Assembly (NCBI RefSeq): GCF_000003605.2
Contig: NW_003117244.1
Span: 1-14,800 of the forward strand
Direction: 5' to 3'
Source of the DNA: Saccoglossus kowalevskii
Taxonomy: Eukaryota > Hemichordata > Enteropneusta > Harrimaniidae
DNA length: 14,800 nucleotides
This document shows, piece by piece, positions 1 to 9,818 of this stretch (position 1 is its first letter; each line of letters begins with the position of its first letter). Under the pieces are notes generated by a model. The model was given only the letters and a program-made list of their open reading frames with translations, was not told the DNA's origin and did not search any database. Both the position numbers and the translations under genes were made by a program.

Positions 1-344
1 CATTTCGTAATGAGACTACACAGTCTGATAACTATTTGGTAAATGAGACTACACAATCTGACAACTATTTGGTAAATGAGACTACTCAGTCTGACAATCA
101 TTTGGTAAATGAGACTTCACAGTCTGACAATCATTTGATAAATGAAACTACACAGTCTGACAATCATTTGGTAAATGAGACTACACAGTATGACAATCAT
201 TTGGTAAATGAGACTACATAGTCTGACAATCATTTGGCAAATGAAAGTACACAGTTTGACAATCATTTGGTAAATGAGACTACACAGTCTGACAATAATT
301 TGGTAAATGAGACTACACAGTCTGACAATCATTTGGGTAAATAA
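1..344. repeat. Partial higher-order block, left edge
   Basis: About ten units, entered mid-unit with a 32-bp copy (GTAATGAG, one A short) near position 8. In plus-frame terms the units run NYL, NYL, NHL, a TCACAG unit, TTQY, a TAG stop unit, STQF and NNL, then a 34-bp closing unit with TTTGGGTAAATAAG. The part from 102 onward is nearly the same as 5271-5513. The GGCAAATGAAAG variant at about 236 is shared only with the next block (about 898). Confidence 0.85.
102..344. repeat. Dispersed duplicate of 5271-5513
   Basis: The unit order TTCACAG, TTTGATAAAT, TTQY, TAG, STQF, NNL, closing GGG unit is the same as at 5271-5513 (offset 5169 bp). I see only a few differences, including GACAATCAT/GACACTCAT and GGCAAATG/GGTAAATG. 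Confidence 0.8.
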
Positions 345-841
345 GACTAAACGGTCTGACAATCATTTGGGTAGATGAGACTACACAGTCTGACAATCAT
401 TTGGTAAATGAGACTACACAGTCTGACAAACATTTGGTAAATGAGACTACACAGTCTGACAACCATTTGGTAAATGAAACTAAACGGTCTGACAATCATT
501 TGGGAAATGAAACTAAACGGTCTGACAATCATTTGGTAAATGAAACTACACAGTCTGACAATCATTTGGTAAATGAGACTACACAGTCTGACAACTATTT
601 GGTAAATGAGACTACACAGTCTGACAATCATTTGGTAAATGAGACTACACAGTCTGACAATCATTTTGTAAATGAGACTACACAGTCTGACAATCATTTG
701 GTAAATGAGACTACACAGTCTGATAACTATTTGGTAAATGAGACTACACAGTCTGACAGTCATTTGGTAAATGAGACTACACAGTCCAACAATCATTTGG
801 TAGATCAGACTACACAGTCTGACAATCATTTGGTAAAAATG
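345..841. repeat. 497-bp tandem duplication, copy 1
   Basis: Matches 1073-1569 base for base at an offset of 728 bp, apart from three differences that I see (460 C/A, 519 G/T, 624 A/G). It includes rare GACAAACAT and TTTGGGAAATGAA units found nowhere else in the window, so the two copies share a recent common origin. Confidence 0.88.
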
Positions 842-865
842 ACTACACAGTCTGACAATCATTTG
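734..865. repeat. Four-unit SHL/NNHL/VDQ/VKM cassette, copy 1
   Basis: Four consecutive variant units: GACAGTCAT, then CAGTCCAACAAT, then GTAGATCAGAC, then GTAAAAATGAC. All four marks travel together in all five copies in the window. Confidence 0.88.
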
Positions 866-1072
866 GTAAATGAGACTACATAGTCTGACAATCATTTGGC
901 AAATGAAAGTACACAGTTTGACAATCATTTGGTAAATGAGACTACACAGTCTGACAATAATTTGGTAAATGAGACTACACAGTCTGACAATCATTTGGGT
1001 AAATAAGACGATATAGTCTGACAATCATTTTGTAAATGAGACTACACAGTCTGACATTCACTTGGTAAATGA

Positions 1073-1569
1073 GACTAAACGGTCTGACAATCATTTGGGT
1101 AGATGAGACTACACAGTCTGACAATCATTTGGTAAATGAGACTACACAGTCTGACAAACATTTGGTAAATGAGACTACACAGTCTGAAAACCATTTGGTA
1201 AATGAAACTAAACGGTCTGACAATCATTTGGGAAATGAAACTAAACTGTCTGACAATCATTTGGTAAATGAAACTACACAGTCTGACAATCATTTGGTAA
1301 ATGAGACTACACAGTCTGACAACTATTTGGTAAATGAGACTACACAGTCTGGCAATCATTTGGTAAATGAGACTACACAGTCTGACAATCATTTTGTAAA
1401 TGAGACTACACAGTCTGACAATCATTTGGTAAATGAGACTACACAGTCTGATAACTATTTGGTAAATGAGACTACACAGTCTGACAGTCATTTGGTAAAT
1501 GAGACTACACAGTCCAACAATCATTTGGTAGATCAGACTACACAGTCTGACAATCATTTGGTAAAAATG
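1073..1569. repeat. 497-bp tandem duplication, copy 2
   Basis: Partner of 345-841. The differences are private changes here: TCTGAAAACC, AAACTGTCTG and TCTGGCAATC. The copies part just after the start of the VKM unit, where this copy reads AATGAATACAC. Confidence 0.88.
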
Positions 1570-1593
1570 AATACACAGTCTGACAACTATTTG
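1462..1593. repeat. Four-unit SHL/NNHL/VDQ/VKM cassette, copy 2
   Basis: Same four marks; the fourth unit reads GTAAAAATGAATACAC (C to A). Confidence 0.88.
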
Positions 1594-1866
1594 ATAAATG
1601 AGACTACACAGTCTGACAATCATTTGTTAAATTACACTACACAACATGATAATCATTTGGTAAATGAGACTACACAGTCTGACAATCATTTGGTAAATGA
1701 GACTAAACAGTCTGGCAATCATTTAGTAAATGAGACTACACAGTATGACAACCATTTGGAATATGAGACTACACAGTCTGGCAACACTTTGGTAAATGAG
1801 ACTACACAGTCTGACAATCATTTGGTAAATAAAACTACACAGTCTGACAATCATTTGGGTAAATAA

Positions 1867-2398
1867 AACGACATAGTCTGACAATCATTTTGTACGTGAG
1901 ACTACACAGTCTGACAATCACTTGGTCAATGAGATTAAACGGTCTGACAATCCTTTGGGTAGATGAGACTACACATTCTGACAATCAATCGGTAAATGAG
2001 ACTACACAGTCTGACAACCATTTGGTAAATGAGACTACACAGTCTGACAATCATTTGGGTAAATGAGACTACACAGTCAGACAATCATCTGGTAAATGAG
2101 ACTACATAGTCTGACAATCATTTTGTAAATGAGACTACACAGTCTGACATTCACTTGGTAAATGAGACTAAACGGTCTGACAATCATTTGGGTAGATGAG
2201 ACTACACAGTCTGACAATCATTTGGTAAATGAGACTACACAGTCTGACAACCATTTGGTAAATGAGACTACACAGTCTGACAACCATTTGGTAAATGAAA
2301 CTAAACGGTCTGACGATCATTTGGTAAATGAAACTAAACGGTCTGACAATAATTTAGTAAATTAGACTACACAGTCTGACAATCATTTGGGTAAATAA
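1867..2398. repeat. Higher-order block, class B junction, with fused class A junction inside
   Basis: It starts AACGACATAG with class B markers: AATCACTTGG, GAGATTAAACGG, CCTTTGGGTAGAT, CACATTCTGAC. A unique AATCAATCGG end occurs near 1983. At about 2105 a generic ACATAG unit leads straight into the class A markers (ATTCACTTGG, TTTGGGTAGAT), so a second junction starts without GACGAT. It ends with two KR units, the second joined to AATTTAGTAAATTAG. Length 532 bp = 16 x 33 + 4, matching four 34-bp units. Confidence 0.82.
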
Positions 2399-2862
2399 GA
2401 CGATATAGTCTGACAATCATTTTGTAAATGAGACTACACAGTCTGACATTCACTTGGTAAATGAGACTAAACGGTCTGACAATCATTTGGGTAGATGAGA
2501 CTACACAGTCTGACAATCATTTGGTAAATGAGACTACACAGTCTGACAACCATTTGGTAAATGAGACTACACAGTCTGACAACCATTTGGTAAATGAAAC
2601 TAAACGGTCTGACAATCATTTGGTAAATGAAACTACACAGTCTGACAATCATTTGGTAAATGAGACTACACAGTCTGACAACTATTTGGTAAATGAGACT
2701 ACACAGTCTGACAATCATTTGGTAAATGAGACTACATAGTCTGACAATCATTTGGTAAATGAAAGTACACAGTTAGACAATCATTTGGTAAATGAGACTA
2801 CACAGTCTGACAATAATTTAGTAAATTAGACTACACAGTCTGACAATCATTTGGGTATATAA
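2399..2862. repeat. Canonical 14-unit higher-order block (class A)
   Basis: This is a clean example of the compact block: three junction units, GTAGAT unit, two AACCAT units, KR, TTQ, AACTAT, NHL, TAG, an STQL unit (CAGTTAGAC), an AATAATTTAG unit and a GTAAATTAG unit. Length 464 bp = 14 x 33 + 2, the two extra bases being the two GGG units. Its last unit reads TTTGGGTATATAAG, a TATATAA variant at 2856-2862. Confidence 0.88.
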
Positions 2863-3500
2863 GACGATATAGTCTGACAATCATTTTGTAAATGAGACTA
2901 CACAGTCTGACATTCACTTGGTAAATGAGACTAAAACGGTCTGACAATCATTTGGGCAGATGAGACTACACAGTCTGACAATCATTTGGTAAATGAGACT
3001 ACACAGTCTGACAACCATTTGGTAAATGAGACTACACAGTCTGACAACCATTTGGTAAATGAAACTAAACGGTCTGACAATCATTTGGTAAATGAAACTA
3101 CACAGTCTGACAATCATTTGGTAAATGAGACTACACAGTCTGACAATCATTTTGTTAATGAGACTACACAGTCTGACAATCATTTGGTAAATGAGACTAC
3201 ATAGTCTGACAATCATTTGGTAAATGAAAGTACACAGTTTGACAATCATTTGGTAAATGAGACTACACAGTCTGACAATAATTTAGTAAATTAGACTACA
3301 CAGTCTGACAATCATTTGGGTAAATAAGACGATATAGTCTGACAATCATTTTGTAAATGAGACTACACAGTCTGACATTCACTTGGTAAATGAGACTAAA
3401 CGGTCTGACAATCATTTGGGTAGATGAGACTACACAGTCTGACAATCATTTGGTAAATGAGACTACACAGTCTGACAACCATTTGGTAAATGAGACTACA
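2741..3500. repeat. About 760-bp segment near-identical to 6849-7607
   Basis: Spans the end of one block (STQL, TATATAA ending), the whole GGGCAGAT block and the head of the next. The offset is 4108 bp, changing to 4107 after the single extra A near 2935. The downstream limit is the TAG/CAG difference at 3501/7608. Confidence 0.8.
2863..3327. repeat. Canonical 14-unit higher-order block (class A, GGGCAGAT subtype)
   Basis: Same layout as the preceding block, with three marks: an extra A in CTAAAACGG near 2932-2936, TTTGGGCAGATGAG in place of GTAGAT, and a TTTTGTTAATGAG unit pair. STQF replaces STQL. Length 465 bp = 14 x 33 + 3. The block at 6971-7434 shares the GGGCAGAT and TTTTGTTAAT marks and is nearly identical. 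Confidence 0.88.
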
Positions 3501-3957
3501 TAGTCTGACAACCATTTGGTAAATGAAACTAAACGGTCTGACAATCATTTGGTAAATGAAACTACACAGTCTGACAATCATTTGGTAAATGAGACTACCA
3601 CAGTCTGACAACTATTTGGTAAATGAGACTACACAGTCTGACAATCATTTGGTAAATGAGACTACATAGTCTGACAATCATTTGGTAAATGAAAGTACAC
3701 AGTTAGACAATCATTTGGTAAATGAGACTACACAGTCTGACAATCATTTAGTAAATGAGACTAAACGGTCTGACAATCATTTGGTAAATGAGACTACACA
3801 GTCTGACAACTATTTGGTAAATGAGACTACACAGTCTGACAACCATTTGGTAAATGAGAAAACACAGTCTGACAAATATTTGGTAAATAAGACTACACAG
3901 TCTGACAATGATTTTGTAAATGAGACTACACAGTCTGACAATCATTTGGGTAAATAA
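3328..3957. repeat. Higher-order block, class A, 19 units
   Basis: It opens like the canonical block but carries a TAG unit with AACCAT near 3500 and an extra C (ACTACCACAG) near 3598. After the STQL unit it goes into KR, NYL, an EKT unit (GAGAAAACACAG), NKT with AATGATTTTG, and the closing TTTGGGTAAATAAG. Length 630 bp = 19 x 33 + 3. Confidence 0.85.
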
Positions 3958-4618
3958 GACGATATAGTCTGACAATCATTTTGTAAATGAGACTACACAG
4001 TCTGACATTCACTTGGTAAATGAGACTACACAGTCTGACAACCATTTGGTAAATGAGACTACACAGTCTGACAACCATTTGGTAAATGAAACTAAACGGT
4101 CTGACAATCATTTGGTAAATGAAACTACACAGTCTGACAATCATTTGGTAAATGAGACTACACAGTCTGACAATCATTTTGTAAATGAGACTACACAGTC
4201 TGATAACTATTTGGTAAATGAGACTACACAGTCTGACAGTCATTTGGTAAATGAGACTACACAGTCCAACAATCATTTGGTAGATCAGACTACACAGTCT
4301 GACAATCATTTGGTAAAAATGACTACACAGTCTGACAACTATTTGATAAATGAGACTACACAGTCGGACAATCATTTGGTAAATTACACTACACAATATG
4401 ATAATCATTTGGTAAATGAGACTACACAGTCTGACAATCATTTGGTAAATGAGACTAAACAGTCTGGCAATCATTTAGTAAATGAGACTACACAGTATGA
4501 CAACCATTTGGTAAATGAGACTACACAGTCTGACAACAATTTGGTAAATGAGACTACACAGTCTGACAATCATTTGGTAAATAAAACTACACAGTCTGAC
4601 AATCATTTGGGTAAATAA
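3958..4618. repeat. Higher-order block, class A junction lacking two units, 20 units
   Basis: GACGATATAG and ATTCACTTGG are present, but the AAACGG/TTTGGGTAGAT pair that should follow is absent: the block goes straight to AACCAT units at 4018. It therefore holds only one 34-bp unit, and its length is 661 bp = 20 x 33 + 1. The tail from 4214 follows the same order as 1462-1866 (SHL, NNHL, VDQ, VKM, NYTTQ, KQSG, TTQY, NKT), offset 2752 bp. The resulting plus-strand open run 4013-4618 is therefore longer than usual. Confidence 0.85.
4214..4345. repeat. Four-unit SHL/NNHL/VDQ/VKM cassette, copy 3
   Basis: Same four marks, preceded by GATAACTAT as in copies 1, 2 and 4. Confidence 0.88.
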
Positions 4619-5513
4619 AACGACATAGTCTGACAATCATTTTGTAAGTGAGACTACACAGTCTGACAATCACTTGGTAAATGAGATTAAACGGTCTGAC
4701 AATCCTTTGGGTAGATGAGACTACACATTCTGACAATCATTTGGTAAATGAGACTACACAGTCTGACAATCATTTGGGTAAATGAAACTACACAGTCTGA
4801 CAATCATCTGGTAAATGAGACTACACAGTCTGACAATCATTTGGTAAATGAGACTACAGAGTCTGACAATCATTTGGTAAATGAGACTAAACGGTCTGAC
4901 AATCATTTGGTAAATGAGACTACACAGTCTGACAACTATTTGGTAAATGAGACTACACAGTCTGACAACCATTTGGTAAATGAGAAAACACAGTCTGACA
5001 AATATTTGGTGAATGAGACTACACAGTCTGACAATGATTTTGTAAATGAGACTACACATTCTGATAACTATTTGGTAAATGAGACTACACAATCTGACAA
5101 CTATTTGGTAAATGAGACTACACAGTCTGACAATCATTTGGTAAATAAGACTTCACAGTCTGATAATCATTTGATAAAATGAAACTACACAGTCTGACAA
5201 TCATTTGGTAAATTAGACTACACAGTATGACAATCATGTGGTAAATGAGACTACATAGTCTGACAATCATTTGGTAAATGAGACTTCACAGTCTGACAAT
5301 CATTTGATAAATGAAACTACACAGTCTGACAATCATTTGGTAAATGAGACTACACAGTATGACACTCATTTGGTAAATGAGACTACATAGTCTGACAATC
5401 ATTTGGTAAATGAAAGTACACAGTTTGACAATCATTTGGTAAATGAGACTACACAGTCTGACAATAATTTGGTAAATGAGACTACACAGTCTGACAATCA
5501 TTTGGGTAAATAA
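4619..5513. repeat. Higher-order block, class B, 27 units
   Basis: It starts AACGACATAG with GAGATTAAACGG, CCTTTGGGTAGAT and CACATTCTGAC. Notable units: TTTGGGTAAATGAAAC, AATCATCTGG, ACAGAGTCTG, KR, EKT, AATGATTTTG, CACATTCTGATAAC, a TTTGATAAAATGAAAC unit with one extra A near 5176, and a GTAAATTAG/CAGTATGAC/CATGTGG unit. The tail from 5271 repeats 102-344. Length 895 bp = 27 x 33 + 4. Confidence 0.84.
5271..5513. repeat. Dispersed duplicate of 102-344
   Basis: Partner of the left-edge segment. Here the segment leads into a complete class A junction, while the left-edge copy leads into the collapsed one at 345, so this copy shows what was lost there. Confidence 0.8.
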
Positions 5514-5836
5514 GACGATATAGTCTGACAATCATTTTGTAAATGAGACTACACAGTCTGACATTCACTTGGTAAATGAGACTAAACGGTCTGACAATCA
5601 TTTGGGTAGATGAGACTACACAGTCTGACAATCATTTGGTAAATTAGACTACACAGTCTGACAACAATTTGGTAAATGAGACTACACAGTCTGACAACCA
5701 TTTGGTAAATGAAACTAAACGGTCTGTCAATCATTTGGTAAATGAAACTACACAGTCTGACAATCATTTTGTAAATGAGACTACACAGTCTGACAATCAT
5801 TTGGTAAATGAGACTACACAGTCTGATAACTATTTG

Positions 5837-5968
5837 GTAAATGAGACTACACAGTCTGACAGTCATTTGGTAAATGAGACTACACAGTCCAACAATCATT
5901 TGGTAGATCAGACTACACAGTCTGACAATCATTTGGTAAAAATGACTACACAGTCTGACAACTATTTG
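5837..5968. repeat. Four-unit SHL/NNHL/VDQ/VKM cassette, copy 4
   Basis: Same four marks, followed by TTTGATAAATGAG and a TCTTACAAT unit. Confidence 0.88.
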
Positions 5969-6596
5969 ATAAATGAGACTACACAGTCTTACAATCATTT
6001 GGTAAATTACACTACACAACATGATAATCATTTGGTAAATGAGACTACACAGTCTGACAATCATTTGATAAATGAAACTACACAGTCTGACAATCATTTG
6101 GTAAATTAGACTACACAGTATGACAATCATGTGGTAAATGAGACTACATAGTCTGACAATCATTTTGTAAATGAGACTACACAGTCTGACATTCACTTGG
6201 TAAATGAGACTAAACGGTCTGACAATCATTTGGGTAGATGAGACTACACAGTCTGACAATCATTTGGTAAATGAGACTACACAGTCTGACAACCATTTGG
6301 TAAATGAGACTACACAGTCTGACAACCATTTGGTAAATGAAACTAAACGGTCTGACAATCATTTGGTAAATGAAACTACACAGTCTGACAATCATTTGGT
6401 AAATGAGACTACACAGTCTGACAACTATTTGGTAAATGAGACTACACAGTCTGACAATCATTTGGTGAATGAGACTACACAGTCTGACATTCATTTGGTA
6501 AATGAGACTACACAGTCTGACAATCATTTGGTTAATGAGAATACACAGTATGACAAGTATTTGGTAAATGAGACTACACCGTCTGACAACTATTTG

Positions 6597-6696
6597 GTAA
6601 ATGAGACAACACAGTCTATCAACCATTTGGTAAATGAGACTACACATTCCGAAAACCCTTTAGTAAATGAGACTACACAGTCTGGCAGTCATTTGG
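6597..6696. repeat. Three-unit SIN/THSEN/GSH cassette, copy 1
   Basis: Three consecutive variant units: GACAACACAGTCTATCAACC, then CATTCCGAAAACCCTTTAG, then TCTGGCAGTCATTTGGG (a 34-bp unit). Preceded by ACACCGTCTG. Confidence 0.88.
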
Positions 6697-6848
6697 GTAA
6701 ATGAGACTACACAGTCTGACAATCATTTGGTAAATGAGACTACACAGTCTGACAATCATTTGGTAAATGAGACTACACAGTCTGACAATCATTTGGTAAA
6801 TGAAACTACACAGTCTGACAATCCTTTGGGTAGATGAGACTACACAGT

Positions 6849-7607
6849 ATGACAATCATTTGGTAAATGAAAGTACACAGTTAGACAATCATTTGGTAAA
6901 TGAGACTACACAGTCTGACAATAATTTAGTAAATTAGACTACACAGTCTGACAATCATTTGGGTATATAAGACGATATAGTCTGACAATCATTTTGTAAA
7001 TGAGACTACACAGTCTGACATTCACTTGGTAAATGAGACTAAACGGTCTGACAATCATTTGGGCAGATGAGACTACACAGTCTGACAATCATTTGGTAAA
7101 TGAGACTACACAGTCTGACAACCATTTGGTAAATGAGACTACACAGTCTGACAACCATTTGGTAAATGAAACTAAACGGTCTGACAATCATTTGGTAAAT
7201 GAAACTACACAGTCTGGCAATCATTTGGTAAATGAGACTACACAGTCTGACAATCATTTTGTTAATGAGACTACACAGTCTGACAATCATTTGGTAAATG
7301 AGACTACATAGTCTGACAATCATTTGGTAAATGAAAGTACACAGTTTGACAATCATTTGGTAAATGAGACTACACAGTCTGACAATAATTTAGTAAATTA
7401 GACTACACAGTCTGACAATCATTTGGGTAAATAAGACGATATAGTCTGACAATCATTTTGTAAATGAGACTACACAGTCTGACATTCACTTGGTAAATGA
7501 GACTAAACGGTCTGACAATCATTTGGGTAGATGAGACTACACAGTCTGACAATCATTTGGTAAATGAGACTACACAGTCTGACAACCATTTGGTAAATGA
7601 GACTACA
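6849..7607. repeat. About 760-bp segment near-identical to 2741-3500
   Basis: Partner segment 4.1 kb downstream, sharing TATATAA, GGGCAGAT and TTTTGTTAAT marks in the same order. A private G occurs near 7216 (TCTGGCAAT). Confidence 0.8.
6971..7434. repeat. Canonical 14-unit higher-order block (GGGCAGAT subtype)
   Basis: Near copy of 2863-3327. It lacks that block's extra A and has TCTGGCAAT near 7215 in place of TCTGACAAT. Order: three junction units, GGGCAGAT unit, two AACCAT units, KR, TTQ, TTTTGTTAAT pair, TAG, STQF, AATAATTTAG, GTAAATTAG. Length 464 bp. Confidence 0.88.
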
Positions 7608-8229
7608 CAGTCTGACAACCATTTGGTAAATGAAACTAAACGGTCTGACAATCATTTGGTAAATGAAACTACACAGTCTGACAATCATTTGGTAAATGAA
7701 ACTACACAGTCTGACAACCATTTGGTAAATGAGAAAACACAGTCTGACAACTATTTGGTAAATGAGACTACACAGTCTGACAACTATTTGGTAAATGAGA
7801 CAACACAGTCTATCAACCATTTGGTAAATGAGACTACACATTCCGAAAACCCTTTAGTAAATGAGACTACACAGTCTGGCAGTCATTTGGGTAAATGAGA
7901 CTACACAGTCTGACAATCATTTGGTAAATGAGACTACACAGTCTGACAACCATTTGGTAAATGAAACTAAACGGTCTGACAATCATTTGGTAAATGAAAC
8001 TACACAGTCTGACAATCATTTGGTAAATGAGACTCCACAGTCTGACAACTATTTGGTAAATGAGACTACACAGTCTGACAATCATTTGGTAAATGAGACT
8101 ACATAGTCTGACAATCATTTGGTAAATGAAAGTACACAGTTAGACAATCATTTGGTAAATGAGACTACACAGTCTGACAATAATTTAGTAAATTAGACTA
8201 CACAGTCTGACAATCATTTGGGTATATAA
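7435..8229. repeat. Higher-order block, class A, 24 units
   Basis: The junction is followed by the canonical first eight units, EKT, NYL, the SIN/THSEN/GSH cassette (7791-7890), then a second set KR, TTQ, CTCCACAG unit, NHL, TAG, STQL, AATTTAG and TTTGGGTATATAAG. The CTCCACAG variant (near 8033) recurs only near 9622. Length 795 bp = 24 x 33 + 3. From 7940 on, this block belongs to the 1191-bp duplication. Confidence 0.85.
7791..7890. repeat. Three-unit SIN/THSEN/GSH cassette, copy 2
   Basis: Same three marks, preceded by EKT and NYL units. Confidence 0.88.
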
Positions 8230-8990
8230 GACGATACAGTCTGACAATCATTTTGTAAATGAGACTACACAGTCTGACATTCACTTGGTAAATGAGACTA
8301 AACGGTCTGACAATCATTTGGGTAGATGAGACTACACAGTCTGACAATCATTTGGTAAATGAGACTACACAGTCTGACAACCATTTGGTAAATGAGACTA
8401 CACAGTCTGACAACCATTTGGTAAATGAAACTACACAGTCTGACAATCATTTGGTAAATGAGACTACACAGTCTGACAATCATTTCGTAAATAAGACTAC
8501 ACAGTCTGACAATCATTTGGTAAATGAGACTAAACGGTGACTATCATTTGGTAAATGAGACTACGCTGTCTGACAACTATTTGGTAAATGAGACTACATA
8601 GTCTGACAACCATTTGGTAAATGAGAAAACACAGTCTGACAACTATTTGGTAAATGAGACTACACAGTCTGACAACTATTTGGTAAATGAGACAACACAG
8701 TCTATCAACCATTTGGTAAATGAGACTACACATTCCGAAAACCCTTTAGTAAATGAGACTACACAGTCTGGCAGTTATTTGGGTAAATGAGACTACACAG
8801 TCTGACAATCATTTGGTAAATGAGACTACACAGTCTGACAATCATTTGGTAAATGAGACTACACAGTCTGACAATCATTTGGTAAATGAAACTACACAGT
8901 CTGACAATCCTTTGGGTAGATGAGACTACACAGTATGACACCCATTTGGTAAATGAAACTACACAGTCTGACAATCATTTGGGTAAATAA
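8230..8990. repeat. Higher-order block, class A, 23 units, duplicated at 9819
   Basis: It starts GACGATACAG (a single base off the class A mark). It has a TTTCGTAAAT unit, then a 31-bp KR unit in which AAACGGT runs into GACTATCAT (two bases lost), an ACGCTG unit, TAG, EKT, NYL, the SIN/THSEN/GSH cassette, three consensus units, and a CCTTTGGGTAGAT unit. Length 761 bp = 23 x 33 + 2 (four GGG insertions minus two). Confidence 0.87.
8683..8782. repeat. Three-unit SIN/THSEN/GSH cassette, copy 3
   Basis: Same three marks; the last unit reads GGCAGTTATTTGGG. Confidence 0.88.
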
Positions 8991-9354
8991 GACGACATAG
9001 TCTGACAATCATTTTGTAAATGAGACTACACAGTCTGACAATCACTTGGTAAATGAGATTAAACGGTCTGACAATCCTTTGGGTAGATGAGACTACACAT
9101 TCTGACAATCATTTGGTAAATGAGACTACACAGTCTGACATCATTTGGTAAATGAGACTACACAGTCTGACAATCATTTTGTTAATGAGACTACACAGTC
9201 TGACAATCATTTGGTAAATGAGACTACATAGTCTGACAATCATTTGGTAAATGAAAGTACACAGTTTGACAATCATTTGGTAAATGAGACTACACAGTCT
9301 GACAATAATTTAGTAAATTAGACTACACAGTCTGACAATCATTTGGGTAAATAA
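8991..9354. repeat. Short higher-order block, class B, 11 units
   Basis: GACGACATAG with class B markers for four units, a 32-bp unit (GACATCATTTGG, one A missing, near 9140), then the TTTTGTTAAT pair, TAG, STQF, AATAATTTAG and GTAAATTAG. The tail matches that of the GGGCAGAT blocks (2863, 6971), so it looks like a class B head joined to their tail. Length 364 bp = 11 x 33 + 1. Confidence 0.85.
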
Positions 9355-9818
9355 GACGATATAGTCTGACAATCATTTTGTAAATGAGACTACACAGTCT
9401 GACATTCACTTGGTAAATGAGACTAAACGGTCTGACAATCATTTGGGTAGATGAGACTACACAGTCTGACAATCATTTGGTAAATGAGACTACACAGTCT
9501 GACAACCATTTGGTAAATGAGACTACATAGTCTGACAACCATTTGGTAAATGAAACTAAACGGTCTGACAATCATTTGGTAAATGAAACTACACAGTCTG
9601 ACAATCATTTGGTAAATGAGACTCCACAGTCTGACAACTATTTGGTAAATGAGACTACACAGTCTGACAATCATTTGGTAAATGAGACTACATAGTCTGA
9701 CAATCATTTGGTAAATGAAAGTACACAGTTAGACAATCATTTGGTAAATGAGACTACACAGTCTGACAATAATTTAGTAAATTAGACTACACAGTCTGAC
9801 AATCATTTGGGTATATAA
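9355..9818. repeat. Canonical 14-unit higher-order block (class A)
   Basis: Compact block with a TAG/AACCAT unit near 9526, the CTCCACAG unit near 9622, TAG, STQL, AATTTAG, GTAAATTAG and a TTTGGGTATATAAG ending (TATATAA at 9812-9818). From 9529 it is the second copy of the 1191-bp duplication. Length 464 bp. Confidence 0.87.

Larger units (their letters stand above)
345..1006. repeat. Higher-order block, 20 units, collapsed junction
   Basis: The block begins with a collapsed junction: TAAATAAGAC runs directly into TAAACGGTCTGAC, so 66 bp (two units) found in every class A junction are missing. It then carries the GTAGAT unit, a GACAAACAT unit, a TTTGGGAAATGAA unit (only here and in the next block), the four-unit SHL/NNHL/VDQ/VKM cassette, a TAG unit, an STQF unit and a NNL unit. 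Length 662 bp = 20 x 33 + 2. Confidence 0.85.
1007..1866. repeat. Higher-order block, class A junction, 26 units
   Basis: It starts GACGATATAG, then ATTCACTTGG, then AAACGG with TTTGGGTAGATGAG, the full class A junction. The first half copies the previous block (offset 728 bp). After the VKM unit it continues through CATTTGTTAAATTACAC, a KQSG unit, a TTQY unit, and a diverged GGAATATGAG unit, and closes with NKT and TTTGGGTAAATAAAAC. Length 860 bp = 26 x 33 + 2. It contains the longest plus-strand ORF-like run of the first half (1069-1866), which begins out of frame and enters the repeat frame only at the 34-bp unit. Confidence 0.85.
5514..6970. repeat. Long higher-order stretch, class A, 44 units with internal fused junction
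   Basis: The first part has a full class A junction, a GTAAATTAG unit early (5639), the VDQ/VKM cassette and a CATGTGG unit. At about 6145 an ACATAG unit leads directly into ATTCACTTGG, AAACGG and TTTGGGTAGAT, so a second block begins without the GACGAT mark. That second block holds the SIN/THSEN/GSH cassette (6597-6696), and ends STQL, AATTTAG, TTTGGGTATATAAG. Length 1457 bp = 44 x 33 + 5, matching five GGG units. Confidence 0.83.
7940..9130. repeat. 1191-bp segmental duplication, copy 1
   Basis: Aligns to 9529-10719 without gaps at an offset of 1589 bp. I see three mismatches (8237 C/T, 8776 T/C, 8941 C/A). The copies diverge at a CAG/TAG difference on each side (7939/9528 and 9131/10720). 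It spans parts of a class A block, a full 761-bp block and the head of a class B block. Confidence 0.9.

Noticed and set aside
347-1024. Long minus-strand ORFs (347-1024, 5582-6259, 14290-14772) as hydrophobic repeat proteins
   Set aside because: They are the reverse complement of the same 33-bp unit. The hydrophobic look of MIVRLCSLIYQ is a by-product of composition; there is no other evidence of coding.
1069-1866. Long plus-strand ORFs (for example 1069-1866, 4013-4618, 11437-12135) as genes for a repeat protein
   Set aside because: They end at stops or frame shifts that are fixed parts of the blocks, begin out of frame in a junction unit, overlap equal ORFs on the other strand, and have no non-repeat domain, signal peptide or regulatory context.
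2856-2862. TATATAA as a real promoter feature
   Set aside because: It is one base away from the common TAAATAA form in the same unit and has no supporting start-site or gene context, so I keep it only as an observation.
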